From: Uranotaenia lowii
Taxonomy: Eukaryota; Arthropoda; Insecta; Diptera; Culicidae
Reading direction: 5' to 3'
Assembly: GCF_029784155.1 (NCBI RefSeq)
Contig: NC_073692.1
Span: 373,120,813-373,184,812, forward strand
Length of the DNA: 64,000 bases
The translations under genes were made by a program, and so were the position numbers. The notes beneath the pieces were generated by a model. That model made no database searches. It was given only the letters and a program-made list of their open reading frames with translations, and had not been told where the DNA came from. Shown piece by piece: positions 23,731-34,990 of this stretch; position 1 is the stretch's first letter; every line of letters begins with the position of its first letter.

Positions 23731-26700
23731 TTTCGTGGATTTTATTGATTTATCAATCTGCAATTCTCAGTAGTATAATCAATGAACTTATCCTTTCCCG
23801 AAACACTTTTCAAACTTTTTTGAAAAGATCACAAACCCCGTCAATCGTCCGAAATTCCGTACCGTCTTCTGTTTAGAACTTTCGAAGGCAGTTTTTTTTT
23901 CTCGAGGGCTCGGGACTCCACCAGGGAAATCCTTTGCTCACTCGAATACAAACTTCCGAAGGTCCTAAGGGCTCGATTGGGAAAAGGCGTTACGAAACTT
24001 GTCCTGGACGATTGAGTTTTTCGACAATCGGCACTAGTTAACTCTTTTTTTTTTTCTTTTTTTTAATTCAGAACAATCAGAACAGTCAAAAAACTAGCAC
24101 CGTCGCGTGATTACCATCTTTTGCTTTCCATTTCGTGTGTTTTCTTTTTGTTTGGTTACTCCCCCGTTCGACTGAATCGAATTTTAATTTGCATGTTTAT
24201 CGCTTGCCGCCTTTCGGAAAAATTCAAATTCACTCCGGGAGTCGCTCAAATTGGCACCGATTTTTTCCGTTTGTCAACAAGTTTTTTTCCCTCTTTTTCC
24301 ATGTGGCAGCAGCAAACAAAAAACGCCAATCAGAACCAATTTTGGGTTGGGTTGGGAAAAAGTTTTTCCCCAGTTTGCCTTTATCAACTCTCTTTGTCAG
24401 CAAAGCAGGATCCTCATCTTGCTTTTAACACTTTCATGTTGGTCTCGAATCCTTGGAGGAATAATTTGAATCCTCCAGAAGAATGACTTTCCTTTAACTT
24501 CATATTTGGGAAACAGAAAAATTAACGTTTATTTTTAAATTCTTCAATAATTTTCAAAATAATTCACAAAGACATTTAATTATTCAAAAAACTGTTTTGA
24601 ATTTGTGACAGCAATTTTAATTTTCTTCAAAGATTCTGGATTCTAGACTCTAGAGTCTTAGATATGAATTTTTTTTTGTTTATCAACGTCTTGATTTGTT
24701 CATTTTTGCTTGTTATGCAAAACAGAATTAAAATTTTCAAACTGTTTGCATTTTTTTGCCGATTTATTCACATTTACCTTATGTATCAATATTTGAATTC
24801 TCATTTCTGTTTTTTTTTTTCCATTCGATTCCTGGATACTCAATTTCGCAATTCGACCAATAGTGATAATTTGCTGCTCAATCCCGCGATCCCTAGAGTT
24901 TTTTTTAAATGGTCCGTATGTTTTTTTTTTTTTTTTGGTATCCATGTTCGAAATTTTCATATTTTTGAGAATTTCCTATATTTTTTGCTTTTTGTTTCGA
25001 TATTTTGTTTTAAAGGTTGGTCTGATCAGATGTTCTACAAGCTTCTCTCAATAAATCCTCTTTATTTTCAAACGATCGGATTATTTTTCTCAAACAGCGT
25101 TTTCAATTTCACTTCACCTAATTCAACGTCAGCTTTCATTTCATGCGAAAAAATTCTAACTAGCAAAGATTTTACCCAGCTTTTACTCGCTTCTCCAATT
25201 CTGGAAACCTGTTCCGAAACACGAAAATCTTCCCAGAAAGTTCCGAAGAAGGCGAAGAGGAAAATTGAGTTTTCCCAACTTTGGCTTTGATTGGTGAAAA
25301 TGGTTTCGGATTAGTTAGTCGTTTCGTTGAGTGAGCTGGCTGCGTTTATGAAAGAAAAAAGAGAGCGACGGAAAATCGGTGCGGTTTCCCTTTTGGAGTT
25401 TCTCGAATGGTCGTTGGCCATTCCACTTTTTTTTTGTGCTCTGTTTTCGATTCTCAACCAAGATTTCCCATAAATCATCATCAATTTCCTCGGTTGTTGC
25501 TGTTGTCGTTTTTAGGAAGTTTTTGGTAACACTTTTTTTTTTGTCGTGGTGCTCTTTACACTAGTGATTTTTTTTTAAATTCTCTTCTGTGTTCTTAACT
25601 CTTTGTTTTTTTTTGTTTTTAACATTCTCTAACCTTAATGATTGTACATCTTTGATTTCTTTTCTTTGGATTTAACCTCTTTTTTCTAGAAACATTTTTT
25701 TCTGTGGTAATTTGTCTTATTCAGCGCTTTGATTATTCACTAACCTATTTTTATGCCTATTCACCTAGCAGTAATAATAGTCTGTTTTTTCTGTTTTGGT
25801 AGTCGTAATAGTAGTTTGGTGGCTTAGCCTGCAACGTTAAACCCATTTTTATGAATCTGTTGTTTCAACAGATTTATTTTTAATCTTAACAGAAACACCT
25901 AAGTTTTTTTGTCACTTACTCAAAGACTAATCCTAGTTGGCTAAAGGTGTGTGTCTGTGTTTGTGTATTTTTGTTTGAATTTTTTTCCACAATGTGACCC
26001 GCATTGTCCGTGTTTATTTTTTTTCTCTCGGTTTTATGTTTAAAGTTTTCATATAAACTCTAACTTATGTTTCCACTTACTAGTTGTTTTTTTTAGATTA
26101 ATTTCTTTTAACTTTATTCTATTTGCTTTGAGGGGAGGAAAACGCGTTGCGTTTTTCCGGTTTTGTTTTGCTCATTTGATTTCGGTGTCAAGTTTACTTG
26201 CTAGAGGTTACACATTTTGCTTGCTTTTAATGTTTGTTTAACTCTTCCTTGCTCAACTTGTTTTTCTTCGTTTCAGAAACATCTATGATTGTTGCTCGAA
26301 TTTCGAGATTTAGAATTTTTTATTTAACTTCTGTATTCCTGTCCATCATTTTTTGTTTGAACCACTAATAGTTGAAAAAACAGCGAACAATGAGTTTTAG
26401 AAGTGTTTTTATTCTTTCTGGTAGACTCTGGTGGAAGATTTATTTCAATACTTCGATCTTCATCTTTCGTTAGAAGGTTTTTGAAGGGCAATTTCAAGGT
26501 TCATGAGCAAAATTTTGATAATCAAGATCAATTTTTAAAAAACAATATTAATTATATAAATAAAATAAAAATCAAAAATTAATTTTTAGGTTATGTTGGT
26601 TAACAATTAATTTTTTTTTAATTTTTATGGGTTTTGAACAAAATTGTTGGATTTTTTGTTGTGAAATCTAGTCATGTTTGTCAACGGTTTATTTACAATT

Positions 26701-26811
26701 TGTTTGAAGTTTTGGAGGTCTCTGTCAAAATATCTAATTTGTTTGTACTAAGTAAAAATTCTTGATTGAATCCCTACAAACGCCAATAGGAAGAAGAAGC
26801 CTTTTGGCATT
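23731..26811. other. T-run-rich DNA without a recognised gene
   Basis: From about 23.8 to 26.3 kb the plus strand holds many T runs of 8-18 bases and some moderately GC-rich islands (23840-24020, 25180-25400). On the minus strand it reads like CAACAGCAACAACC-style dipteran untranslated sequence near 25490-25515. No protein domain is recognisable. It could be unique host intronic or untranslated DNA because it lacks obvious element borders. Confidence 0.4.
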
Positions 26812-27615
26812 AGACTGTGTCAATTGAGGGTCATTTTTGAATTTCTCAAACTCTGGGGTCTAAAAAGCATTATTTTGTTCAAATCTCATCCATGAATTTT
26901 TTGAGAATTTTAGGAAATGTTTACATGAGTAAATTTTAACTTTTATGGCGTAAAGGTTTTTTTTATTGTACTGAAAAATCAACATCATTTTAGTTTCTTT
27001 TGTAGAACCGAACTCATGGTTTGTGTCAATTAATAAATTCCTTTAAGAAAATTTTCCGCTGAACAACTTTGTCGAAAGCCGTAGCTTCGTATCTTTTAGG
27101 ACAAAAAAGTTGTGAGGTGTTGAACGGGGGAATGCCTTCTGGCATTGAAAAACAATAAATTCGATTGACATCACTGCTTGGTGCCTAGCAAGGTATTGCA
27201 GTACTACTTTGCATGCAATACTTAGCGGGACATCAGCAGTGATGTCAATTGAATTTATTGTTTATCAATGCCAAAAGCCATACCCCTGTTAGACAGCCAA
27301 TAACTTTTTTGCCTAATAAGATGCGAAGTTAGGTCTTTGACAAAGTTGTTCAGCGGAAAATTTCCTTTACAGAATTTATAAATTGGCACAAAAACTATTA
27401 TTCGGCTTGGCTCCACAGAAAAAACAAAATTGATGATGATTTTTTAGATTAAAATTATCAATTTTCCCATATGACATAAAAGTTAAAATTTACTCATGTG
27501 AAAGTAACTCAAAAATTCCGCAAAAAAAATCATGGAAGAGTTTTAAATCAAAACGGAGATTTTTAGAACTCAGGGTTTGAAAAATTCAAAATTAGACCCC
27601 AAATCAACCCAGTCT
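26812..27615. repeat. Very long imperfect inverted repeat (hairpin), arms ~370 bp
   Basis: The left arm (26812 to about 27178) and the right arm (about 27244 to 27615) are collinear reverse complements. Matching landmarks from outside inward are AGACTG..ATT..GGGTCTA, TCATCCATGA against TCTTCCATGA, CATGAGTAAATTTTAAC, AAATTTTCCGCTGAACAACT, AACAATAAATTC and TTGACATCACTGCT. About 60 bases separate the arms, themselves carrying a TTGCAGTACT..TTGCATGCAAT motif. Similarity is high across long blocks with small gaps. No open frame and no terminal duplication were resolved. A transcript through it would form an extended double-stranded RNA. It is probably a foldback element or an inverted duplication. 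Confidence 0.85.
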
Positions 27616-28309
27616 TTGAAATACTTTTCCTCTCAATACCGCCGGTTTTGATGCTTTAACTCTGAACCACTTCTTTTAAGGGAACTTTAGGCATTTTGTG
27701 CAGTTTCAATTTGACTTCCAAATTAACGGTAGTTCCACATCTGATGGCAAGGCAAAGGATGAGGTTCAAATTTGAAGGTTTATTGCAATGCTGTAGCTGT
27801 ACCTGAAGCTGAAGGACCTTATATTGTAAAATGCTGGAATCCGAAGAGAAGCTTTCAAAATTTTTTCTGAGGGTTCCGAAAAGGTCTTCGTGTAGCCGTT
27901 GTTGTAGTTTATCGCTACGGCTTTTAAAACGAAAGTTGAGCAACGATTACGTTGTCAATGAATGAGAACAAATCTGTTTGTGAATGACACATTGACGAGG
28001 ATCATGATGACCACGTACTTAGACGATCTACAGCTTCGAAATGAGATGGGGCCTTCTTCGTCAACTGCGTCGATACGTTGACACGAGGAAGCTGTCTGGT
28101 AAATGACCTTTTCTTGCTAAATGCTGACCAGTTTCAGTTCTTGATTGCTGCAATCCTAGCCTCAGTGATAGGTAATAATTACTTGTTTTGAGGTTTTTCA
28201 TGCCAGCAATTGAAGTATCGATGACTTCCAAGTATAGTCGGTACATACCCCATGACCCTCGTTGAACAGCGCAGTGCGTGAGAATCCCGGCATAAATCTG
28301 TAGGGTGGT
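27616..28309. other. No recognised gene; transition into R1-clade remnant
   Basis: A minus-strand open frame of 95 codons at 27656-27943 shows no recognisable domain. From about 28000 the composition becomes less AT-rich, and the sequence may belong to the upstream part of the R1-clade reverse transcriptase that becomes recognisable at 28310. Confidence 0.4.
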
Positions 28310-29880
28310 GAAGTGATACTTCTGTAATCGCCAACTGTAGTTTATGACCAGCGAGGGATTAGAAACAGTGAGCGTCTCGGTAGGGCTTCCACAAGGATCG
28401 ATACTTGGCCCAATATTGTTGGACATCGTCTATGACGAACTGCTGAGACTGCGTCTCCGCACGGGAGTGAAACTATCAACAGACCCTTCAACAGAGGAAG
28501 TCCAGCTACTCACCACAGTAGCGATCAAGCGAGAGGAAAGCTGGATGCACTCCAAGAATCTATGCCTGGCACACAACAAGCGTGCGATTAAGTAGTTGGG
28601 GATGATGATTGACGATCGGCTGAGCTTCACGAGCCACGGCCGTCTCTCGTAGGCCATGTCGAACAAATCAGCGATCCACTGCAGCAGAAGGAGGTTGCTG
28701 GCGATCGTGACCTCGTCCTTTCTGCGATACGGAATGGCAGTCTTGAGCAGGCAGTGCAATCTGCAGAAGCTCTGCAGCGTGCAGCAGCTGATGAACCTGC
28801 GAGTTATCAGCGAATATCGAACCGTGTCCTCGTTAGCGGCGGTCATGCCCATCTCGGTTTTTCTAGAGGAAGATATCTTCTGCTACGAGCATAGGCCCAT
28901 GTCCGATCTGCGAAAACATGCCAGAGAGACCTAGATGTTCAACTGGAAGCTGCAGTGGGACAGCTCGGAATGCGGCCGGTGGACCTATCGTTTGATCTCT
29001 AACGTCGGATTTTGAATGGATGAGAAACATGGAGAGGTGGATTCCTGCATGACGCAGTTCTTAACTGGTCACAGATGCTTCATGCAGTACTACCATCGGT
29101 TCAACTGTCCAAGGTTCGAATGGGTACGCATTAGCATGCTTGACGCCTGTTGACCCGACGCAACAGCCGACAACATCGTGCGGAGGATGTGTGAGGATGC
29201 CAATACTTGGCGCGTGGTCAGCAATGGGTTCAGCTAGATCACAACTTCCCAGCAGTGGAGTTGGAATCAGCACCAGTCCACGACCGGTGTAGGGTGACTC
29301 CTTCTCCAGGGAGCATCTGAGTAGAGTGCGTCTGAACTTAGCAGTACAAAGACAAGACTATACCTTCTGCCTATGCCGAGCTGCTAGGTACGTTGCGAAC
29401 GCTGTGTAGGATACCTTCACCACCGCGGAGTAGAACGCTCTCCCTACAACTGGAGCTGCGGGGATTAGACAATACCTTCTTCGCAGTCAAAGTCGTAGGG
29501 AGAAGAGTATTCACGCCGCGGAATATTCTCGGGTCACGTCGTTGATAGATAATTCACTTGATTCGGTGTAAGATGACGTTCCCGCCAGGAATTATCCAAG
29601 TACTTCCGTAAAGTCCCGGACGTGTTCTGTCCAGGATAAGCTGTTCTCGATCGGCACACGGACGGGCAAAAAAGAGAGGGCCTCGAGCCAAACCAAGTGG
29701 AGCTAAGACCTCAAGTCTTTAGAGGAGAGGTCACTGGCCTCTAACAGTGGACTCGAATAGAGGTAGAGCACACGATAGTTGTGGCATCCAATCGATCCTC
29801 GAGTTACGAGTCAAGGCCGGATCTCAAGTCGTCAAAGGAGAGGTGCTTAGTCTTGAATTAAAATAAATGGCAGGGTATAT
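28310..29880 (+). mobile_element. R1-clade LINE remnant (RT 3' half and tail)
   Basis: Only the downstream part of a LINE ORF2 is visible, starting just before the VGLPQGSILGPILLDIVYDE block. Downstream pieces in changing frames match the order found in R1-type ORF2 proteins. A GC-moderate tail without coding sense (29300-29880) is probably the 3' part of the same element. The truncated RTE copy begins immediately after it, at about 29881, so the RTE likely inserted at or near its 3' end. Confidence 0.7.
28344..29270 (+). pseudogene. R1-clade reverse transcriptase, C-terminal half, decayed
   Basis: The frame 28344-28595 contains LPQGSILGPILLDIVYDELL, the conserved reverse transcriptase block before the catalytic YADD region. 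The FADD box itself is not preserved. After a stop the text resumes as GMMIDDRLSF near 28600, then a thumb-region segment (28656-28934) with RYGMAVLSRQCNLQKLCSVQ and an EEDIFCYEHR motif. Another frame follows with the C-terminal STOP-rich piece MTQFLTGHRCFMQYYHRFNC near 29050-29115, which corresponds to the cysteine/histidine-containing tail of R1-type proteins. Several stops and frame changes make it non-functional. Confidence 0.75.
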
Positions 29881-30160
29881 ATGAAGGCTGGCCGGATACG
29901 CTGGGCTGGACACGTTGCGAGAATGCCGGACGACTGTCCTGCAAAACAGGTGTTCGCTACGAATCCGGTAGGAACAAGACGAGCGGGGGCGCAACGAGCG
30001 AGGTGGTTAGACCAAGTGGAGCGTGATCTGGCGAACGTGGGGTGCCCGAGAAATTGGAGAACGGTTGCTATGAACCGAGTGAATTTTAGGAATTATGTTC
30101 GTCAAGTTATGTCGTAAGACGGAATACTATGTAAATAAAATAATAAATGTATGCTGGGGT
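29881..30160 (+). mobile_element. 5'-truncated RTE-clade LINE, 3' end only
   Basis: The 78-codon frame at 29881-30117 encodes the terminal block GRIRWAGHVARMPDDCPAK followed by NPVGTRRAGAQRARWLDQVE, nearly identical to the end of the RTE element at 12310-12524. It retains the RRAGAQRAR stretch that the other copy lacks. The short 3' end again finishes in GTAAATAAAATAATAAAT-type sequence. Being open over its whole length and shorter than 300 bp, it is a typical dead-on-arrival 5'-truncated insertion. Confidence 0.88.
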
Positions 30161-31119
30161 TTGACATGAAACCGAAAGCCGATTAGCGTAGAAGTGTGGA
30201 CTTTATGGCGTAGACCAGTTGTTTGAGAGTGGCCAAATGGAGAAAAGGCTTAGTTTCTGAGTTAGTCCTCGTTTGTTAACGAATCTTTACGGTACACTAT
30301 ATAGATCAGGATTTAGGCTACAACTTGTAATATAATTTTTACTATTAAATCCAAGTGCTTAGTTTTCATTAAACATTTGTTTTTCTAAACTCAGTTATTG
30401 TTAATTGTCCAAGAGTTGGAATTAAGAATAAAATTCATAAACGTAATAAACGATATTTTGTGTATCGAAGTTTGGCGTCAAATTCTACTTCTTTCCAACT
30501 CAAGTGTTGGGATCGTGCAAACGAGCAGAACGAATCAAAGGAGGAATCCAGGGTTCACATCCCAACAATACTATTATTTCTGTTAGCAGAGAGGAACTTA
30601 AAGACGCGGTTTGGAGGAGAGATCAATCTCTCATCCGTTTGGCGGAGGGTGACTACGGTGTTCTCCGATTAAGCAGCCTTCTCAACTAACAGCTACGCCG
30701 GTAGATCCGGTAGATTGCAGGCAGGTCATGGCGAAATTTTGTCTTAGGAAGATCATTGGCATTGTTTAAATGGTTTTTTTCCAGGCTACTCAAACTCTGG
30801 AATGCCCAAAAAGCGTGCCCGGGATCAATTGGTCTGTCATGATACGAGTAAGGATAAGGTTTCAAGGAAAGAAAGCACAGAAAAAGAAATTTGTGATACG
30901 TTTTCCTAGAGCAGCTCCCCCCTGATGGACCAAGAAGTTTGTTAAGCATTAAATTTGGTTGCCAGATTGATGCGCAGTGAAAATTGCTAGGAAAGTTTGT
31001 CGAAATATACCATCTCATAAAGCTTGAGGACCACTTTCGTGTAACTGCCTGTTAAACCTTCCTTTACGGTAAAAAAAAATGAACGACTAGCCGGTTAGGG
31101 TCATAAAGACCTGGATTTC
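30161..31119. other. No recognised gene
   Basis: Moderately AT-rich sequence with short open frames (30398-30689, minus 30686-31018) that carry no recognisable domain. Its GC level is above the AT-rich background, so parts may be old repeat sequence. Confidence 0.4.
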
Positions 31120-31389
31120 TATTATGGCGCTTGCCGTGGGGTAGCGGCATTAGAATATTACCCTGGAATCACATGTCGTAAGAGGCGACTAAATTCAGCA
31201 AAACGCCCTGCTACCTATAATGACCTATGCAAACAAACTCGGATTTTGCACTTGGATTGGAACCATCCCCCCTTTTAAAGAAAACACAAGCAACCGATAA
31301 GGACTATGCTAACAGAACTGACGAAACCCCTCGGAACTTATTGAATACAACGACTCAAGGTTGCTCAAACGCCTCCATGTGAAAGACCG

Positions 31390-31633
31390 CCGGTCGTGGC
31401 CTAGAGGATAGCGTTCCAGTCTTCTAAGCCAGAGTCCATGAGATCGAATCCCGATCACGGCACATATAGTACTCTTTCTGTGGTCTGGTGGTTTTAGCAT
31501 TTGTAAGATGCTAGCCATAATTCCTTGAAAGATGTACGCCTTAGAGTTAAGTAAATTAGATCTCTTCAAAGAAACATGAAGTTTCACTGAGATCCTATAT
31601 GTGTGTGTTCGTTTTTTTTTTTTTTTTTTTAAA
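31390..31633 (+). mobile_element. tRNA-derived SINE inserted in the R1 5' region
   Basis: The head reads CCGGTCGTGGCCTAGAGGAT (A-box-like TGGCCTAGAGG) followed about 45 bases later by GATCGAATCCC (B-box-like), the layout of an internal RNA polymerase III promoter. A unique body follows, ending in TGTGTGTGTTCG and a T run. The insertion is flanked by AAAGACCG on both sides (31382-31389 and 31634-31641). A second copy in the opposite orientation at 38418-38660 shares the head and the whole body, which confirms the family. It does not fold as a complete functional tRNA. Confidence 0.88.
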
Positions 31634-31799
31634 AAAGACCGTGCTGATGAGAAGGAAGACTGGCGGGTCGAAAATGTGTCAGTCGCAAACGGTAGCCTGT
31701 GGGGCACCAGGACGCACCCCACAGTAATCAAGTCCTTGTTGCGCTAGAGCAGATGTTTTCCTAGCTACTCGTGGGATAAAACATGAATATAAACAACAA

Positions 31800-32586
31800 C
31801 AACACCAAATACAGAAGGAACGTCGAGACAACTCAAAGGAGTAGAAGACCAAAGAACGCAGACAGAGGTCTTCGCTAAGAGGGGACTCCTTAGGTCTCCT
31901 CTACTGATCAATGTAGTAAAGGAGCTAGGAGGGAAGATTGGCAGGGAGGTTGCCAAAGAAGCGAGGGGAAGCCTTGCTGTAGATGAGTGCACTGAAAGAA
32001 ACTACTTAAAATCTCAGTTGTTCCTCGCAAGAGGAGCAGGTCCCATTTATAGGAAGAGTGCTCCAAGGGGCATCAAAAAGTGTGCACACCAGGGTATCGA
32101 AATTGATGGTGCTTCTGCAGAGTGCCGTCAAGGAACGAACTGAGCTGTTGCAGAAAGCTGAAGCTGCAGAGAAGGTCCTGGAGGAACCAAAATTGGTTGC
32201 TTCTCATGAACCTTCGAAGGAATCCATGCCGAGAATCCATTATTGTAAGTGATTCCTCAAAAAAAAAGAGGGGTACGAACTACGAGGATGCCGACGGAAA
32301 AAGCAGAGCTGGAGGCTGCCGAACGATTCGGAAGAGAAAGGAGAACGCGAAAAGAAAGGTCGTCATGAAGCCAGAATCACCCCCAAAACCCAAACCTCAA
32401 CGGGTGATGTTCAGGGGTGATGCTCTTATCGTGGAAGCGAAAGAAGACATAACGTAAATATGTGGACCTGTTCCGGAAGCTAGGCGCAAAGCCAAAGTTA
32501 TCTGCTCTTGGCGAGAGCGTCACCAGAACAAGAGACGATTCGTCTCTCACCAACAGCGGCCAACACTTTACAGACTGTAGGGAGTC
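31800..32586 (+). pseudogene. R1-clade ORF1 (gag-like), N-terminal and central part
   Basis: Text in shifting frames matches the layout of R1-type ORF1 proteins. There is a helical stretch with LLQSAVKERTELLQKAEAAE near 32100-32170, a basic linker with KRKENAKRKVVMKP, and then GDALIVEAKEDIT followed after a frame change by VDLFRKLGAKPKLSALGESV and TRTR near 32462-32530. The last block corresponds to the RNA-recognition-like region that precedes the zinc knuckles. The coding region is cut at 32589 by the Harbinger-like insertion and resumes at 34129. Confidence 0.65.
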
Positions 32587-32634
32587 TAAAGGCGACCGCA
32601 CAATAGCCCGTCGAGCGTCGCGTCGTGTTAGCGT

Positions 32635-33874
32635 CAAGGTTGCCGAAAAAAATTCTGTGTTTTTAAGAAAAAACGTTTTGACTTTCTGTGATTTTACCCA
32701 AAAATTCTGTGATGAATTTCTGTGATGCTACTTCCTAGAATTTCATAGAAAATTCATGATAAATTGGTTATTTTTCACATTTCAGTTGGGCAAAATTAAT
32801 TTCCAATACCTACACGCAGAGAAAACTTGGATTTTGAAACCAAACAAAACGGACTTTGATTCAAAACACTCAGTTTTTTGAATCAAACTCCTGTTTTCTT
32901 TGAATCAATGAATTCTCGTTCTGATTCAAATGAATAATTTTTGAAAGAAAGAATTATTTTTTTGAACTGAATAATTTTGGACTTTGATTTTAAACAAATT
33001 CTTTGATTCAAAAGACATTTTTTCAATTGCATATGTCTTTTGAAACAAAGTAAATTTTCTTTCAACCAAAGAAAAATGTGTTCAACAGAAAGGAATAATT
33101 TCTTCAAGTTAAAACTTCAAAATCCAGCGGTCTGGTCATCTTCGGCCCGTTCTTCAGCGGCAATCACCAGTTGGATGACCAATAAAGCTAGCAACCGGAG
33201 TTGCTTCCGGAAGTCTATTGAGCGGCCCAAGAAGAATGCCCTCAGGCCAAAATTTAGGACCGGTTAATTCCATTATAGTGAGCCAGTGTTTGTGTTAAGT
33301 TTGTGAATGATGTAAGATGTAAATTGTTTCTTTTTATTATTCAAAATTCCTAATAGGAACTTATGAACAACAGAAAATATTTCTTCCAATTGGAATAAAA
33401 GGAAAATGGTTCAATGAACCAATCCTTTTAAATCTAAATCTAAATTACATTGTAGCAAACGAAAACAACTTTGCATCAAATGAAACTGTTTTTTGTTTCA
33501 AAGTATTAAGATTTTGATTCAAAGATTTTTCAAAAGAAAAATTCTTTGAAACAAAGGAAAATGTCCTTGAACCAAAGGAATTTTTATTTATCCCAAAATC
33601 AAAGGAAAAAATCCTTTGTTTTTGCGGCACTTTCCTTTGAAATAAAAAATCTTTTTTCTGCGTGTACTCTATCATACTTTTCTAATTCGAAGTAAGAAAT
33701 GTGAATTTTATATTGGCCAAAAAATTATGATTTTGGAAATCCATTCAAAATTATAAAATTCTGTGAAATCTGTGAAAATTTCAAAATTCTGTGTTCTGTG
33801 TCACAGATTCTGTGATGAAAATTTGCTCAAAATTCTGTGAAATTCCAGATTTTTCTGTGATTTCGGCAACCTTG
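32635..33874. mobile_element. MITE with CAAGGTTGCCGAAA terminal inverted repeats, nested
   Basis: The left end CAAGGTTGCCGAAA is matched exactly by the reverse complement of the right end, and both subterminal regions contain repeated TTCTGTGA/TCACAGAA motifs in inverted order. Without the further insertion it carries, the element is about 388 bp. It lies entirely within the Harbinger-like MITE, close to its left terminus. The target duplication is not clear (flanks GCGT and GTGT). Confidence 0.8.
32813..33664. mobile_element. TA-flanked element with CACGCAGA termini, innermost of the stack
   Basis: The left end CACGCAGAGAAAA and the reverse complement of the right end CACGCAGAAAAAA are flanked by TA on each side (32811-32812 and 33665-33666). 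Subterminal regions on both sides are packed with short palindromes of the type TTTGATTCAAA and TTTGAAACAAAG. The centre (33120-33290) is GC-richer and unlike the flanks, with AATAAAGC and CGGCCCAAGAAG text. There is no transposase. The 852-bp element sits inside the CAAGGTTGCC MITE. Confidence 0.8.
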
Positions 33875-34128
33875 GTGTAAAGTTGATAAGATGGCTTCTT
33901 ATCCGCTGGGAGACTATCACACGAATTCTGTCCTTTTCTGAAAAAAAAACTTTATACTGCTGATCGAAAGCAACAAATCAAAACAAACGTATTGGTTGCT
34001 ATGATTCTTGACGCTGTATAGTGATCCTAAAATCGTCGGGTGCGTCGCGTCAGCGTTTTAGTACTCAACGTCGGTGTTGACAGCTGACGCGACGCGACGT
34101 CCGACGTGCTATTGTGCGGGGGCCTTAA

Positions 34129-34375
34129 GAGTTGGTTGGTCAGTCGAGCACTTCAGAACCGCGCCCAGGATACCGAAACAAATGCAACGCTGCTTTAATT
34201 GCTGGGACTTTGGTCACCAATCCTGAAGCTGCAACGGACCCGACCGGTCACGATATTGCCGAACATGTGGTGAACGTGGACACTTTGCTAGGGATTGCAA
34301 AAATCTATTGAAATACATGCTGTGTACGCAGGAGGATGACAACGCCCACGAAACTGGTTGCTTGGACTGCCTGGC
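34129..34375 (+). pseudogene. R1-clade ORF1 C-terminal CCHC zinc knuckles
   Basis: Immediately after the Harbinger-like insertion the frame reads RVGWSVEHF, then CFNCWDFGHQS, an in-frame TGA, SCNGPDRSRYCRTCGERGHF and ARDC. This is two nucleic-acid-binding zinc knuckles in tandem, the usual C-terminus of R1-type ORF1. The TGA near 34225 falls inside the first knuckle. The position shows that the DNA transposon inserted in ORF1 upstream of the knuckles. Confidence 0.8.
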
Positions 34376-34990
34376 ATACAAAAAGGTAAAGGCAAGGCAG
34401 TAAAATTTGTTGTAATCCAGATAAATCTGAATCATAGCGAAGTGGTACAGCTTCTGCTAGAGCACACTGTAGGCGAGAAGAAATGCGATGTAGTGCTATT
34501 GTCGGAACCACATAGAATTCCATTTGGAAATGGTAACTGGACAGCAGATAAGTCTGACTTTGTAGCTGTCTACGGCACGGAGTGTTCTTCCATTCATGAG
34601 ATAGAGCCGAGTTCTCGTGACGGATTCGCGATCGCAAAAATTGACGGCATCTTCTTATGCAGTTGTTACGCTCTGCCAAGATGGACGATCGGGGAGTTCA
34701 ACACAATGTTGGATGAACTCGCTCACGAATTGACAGGGAAGGCCCCTGTAGTGAAAAGAGGAGACTTTACCGCATGGACGGTTAACTGGGGTAGCATGTT
34801 CAATAACCCTAGAGGCCAGAGCTTACAAGAGGCATTCCTGAAGGTTGAGCTGTGAAACACTGGAGCTACCAGCACCTATCGCAAGAATGGAATACCAAAC
34901 AGATCGTCAGTAATTGATGTCACATACAGGGTAACACTCAATCGAGCTATCAGGACGTGCAAGGAGAACTGCTATAGAGTACTGTGTCAG
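34376..34990 (+). pseudogene. R1-clade ORF2 endonuclease domain
   Basis: The frame reads VIQINLNHSEVVQLLLEHTV, then VVLLSEPHR (catalytic Glu), a strand with FLCSCYALPRW, and KRGDFTAWTVNWGS (the GDFNAW block with Asn replaced by Thr). A TGA at about 34853 interrupts the frame, after which the same frame continues NTGATSTYRKNG and SSVIDVTY. The final catalytic Ser-Asp-His motif is missing because of a deletion between the endonuclease and the linker. It is clearly an R1-type endonuclease, and inactive. Confidence 0.8.

Larger units (their letters stand above)
32590..34125. mobile_element. PIF/Harbinger-like MITE, carrying nested elements
   Basis: The left end AGGCGACCGCACAATAGC and the reverse complement of the right end AGGCCCCCGCACAATAGC are the start of imperfect terminal inverted repeats of about 45 bp, continuing with CGTCGCGTCG blocks. 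The flanks are TAA on both sides (32587-32589 and 34126-34128), a 3-bp TNA duplication characteristic of PIF/Harbinger elements. Without its passengers the element is only 296 bp (32590-32634 plus 33875-34125), so it is a MITE. It interrupts the R1 ORF1. Confidence 0.85.

Noticed and set aside
31390..31470. Functional tRNA gene
   Set aside because: A and B boxes are present but the acceptor stem does not pair, and a SINE body follows with flanking duplications.
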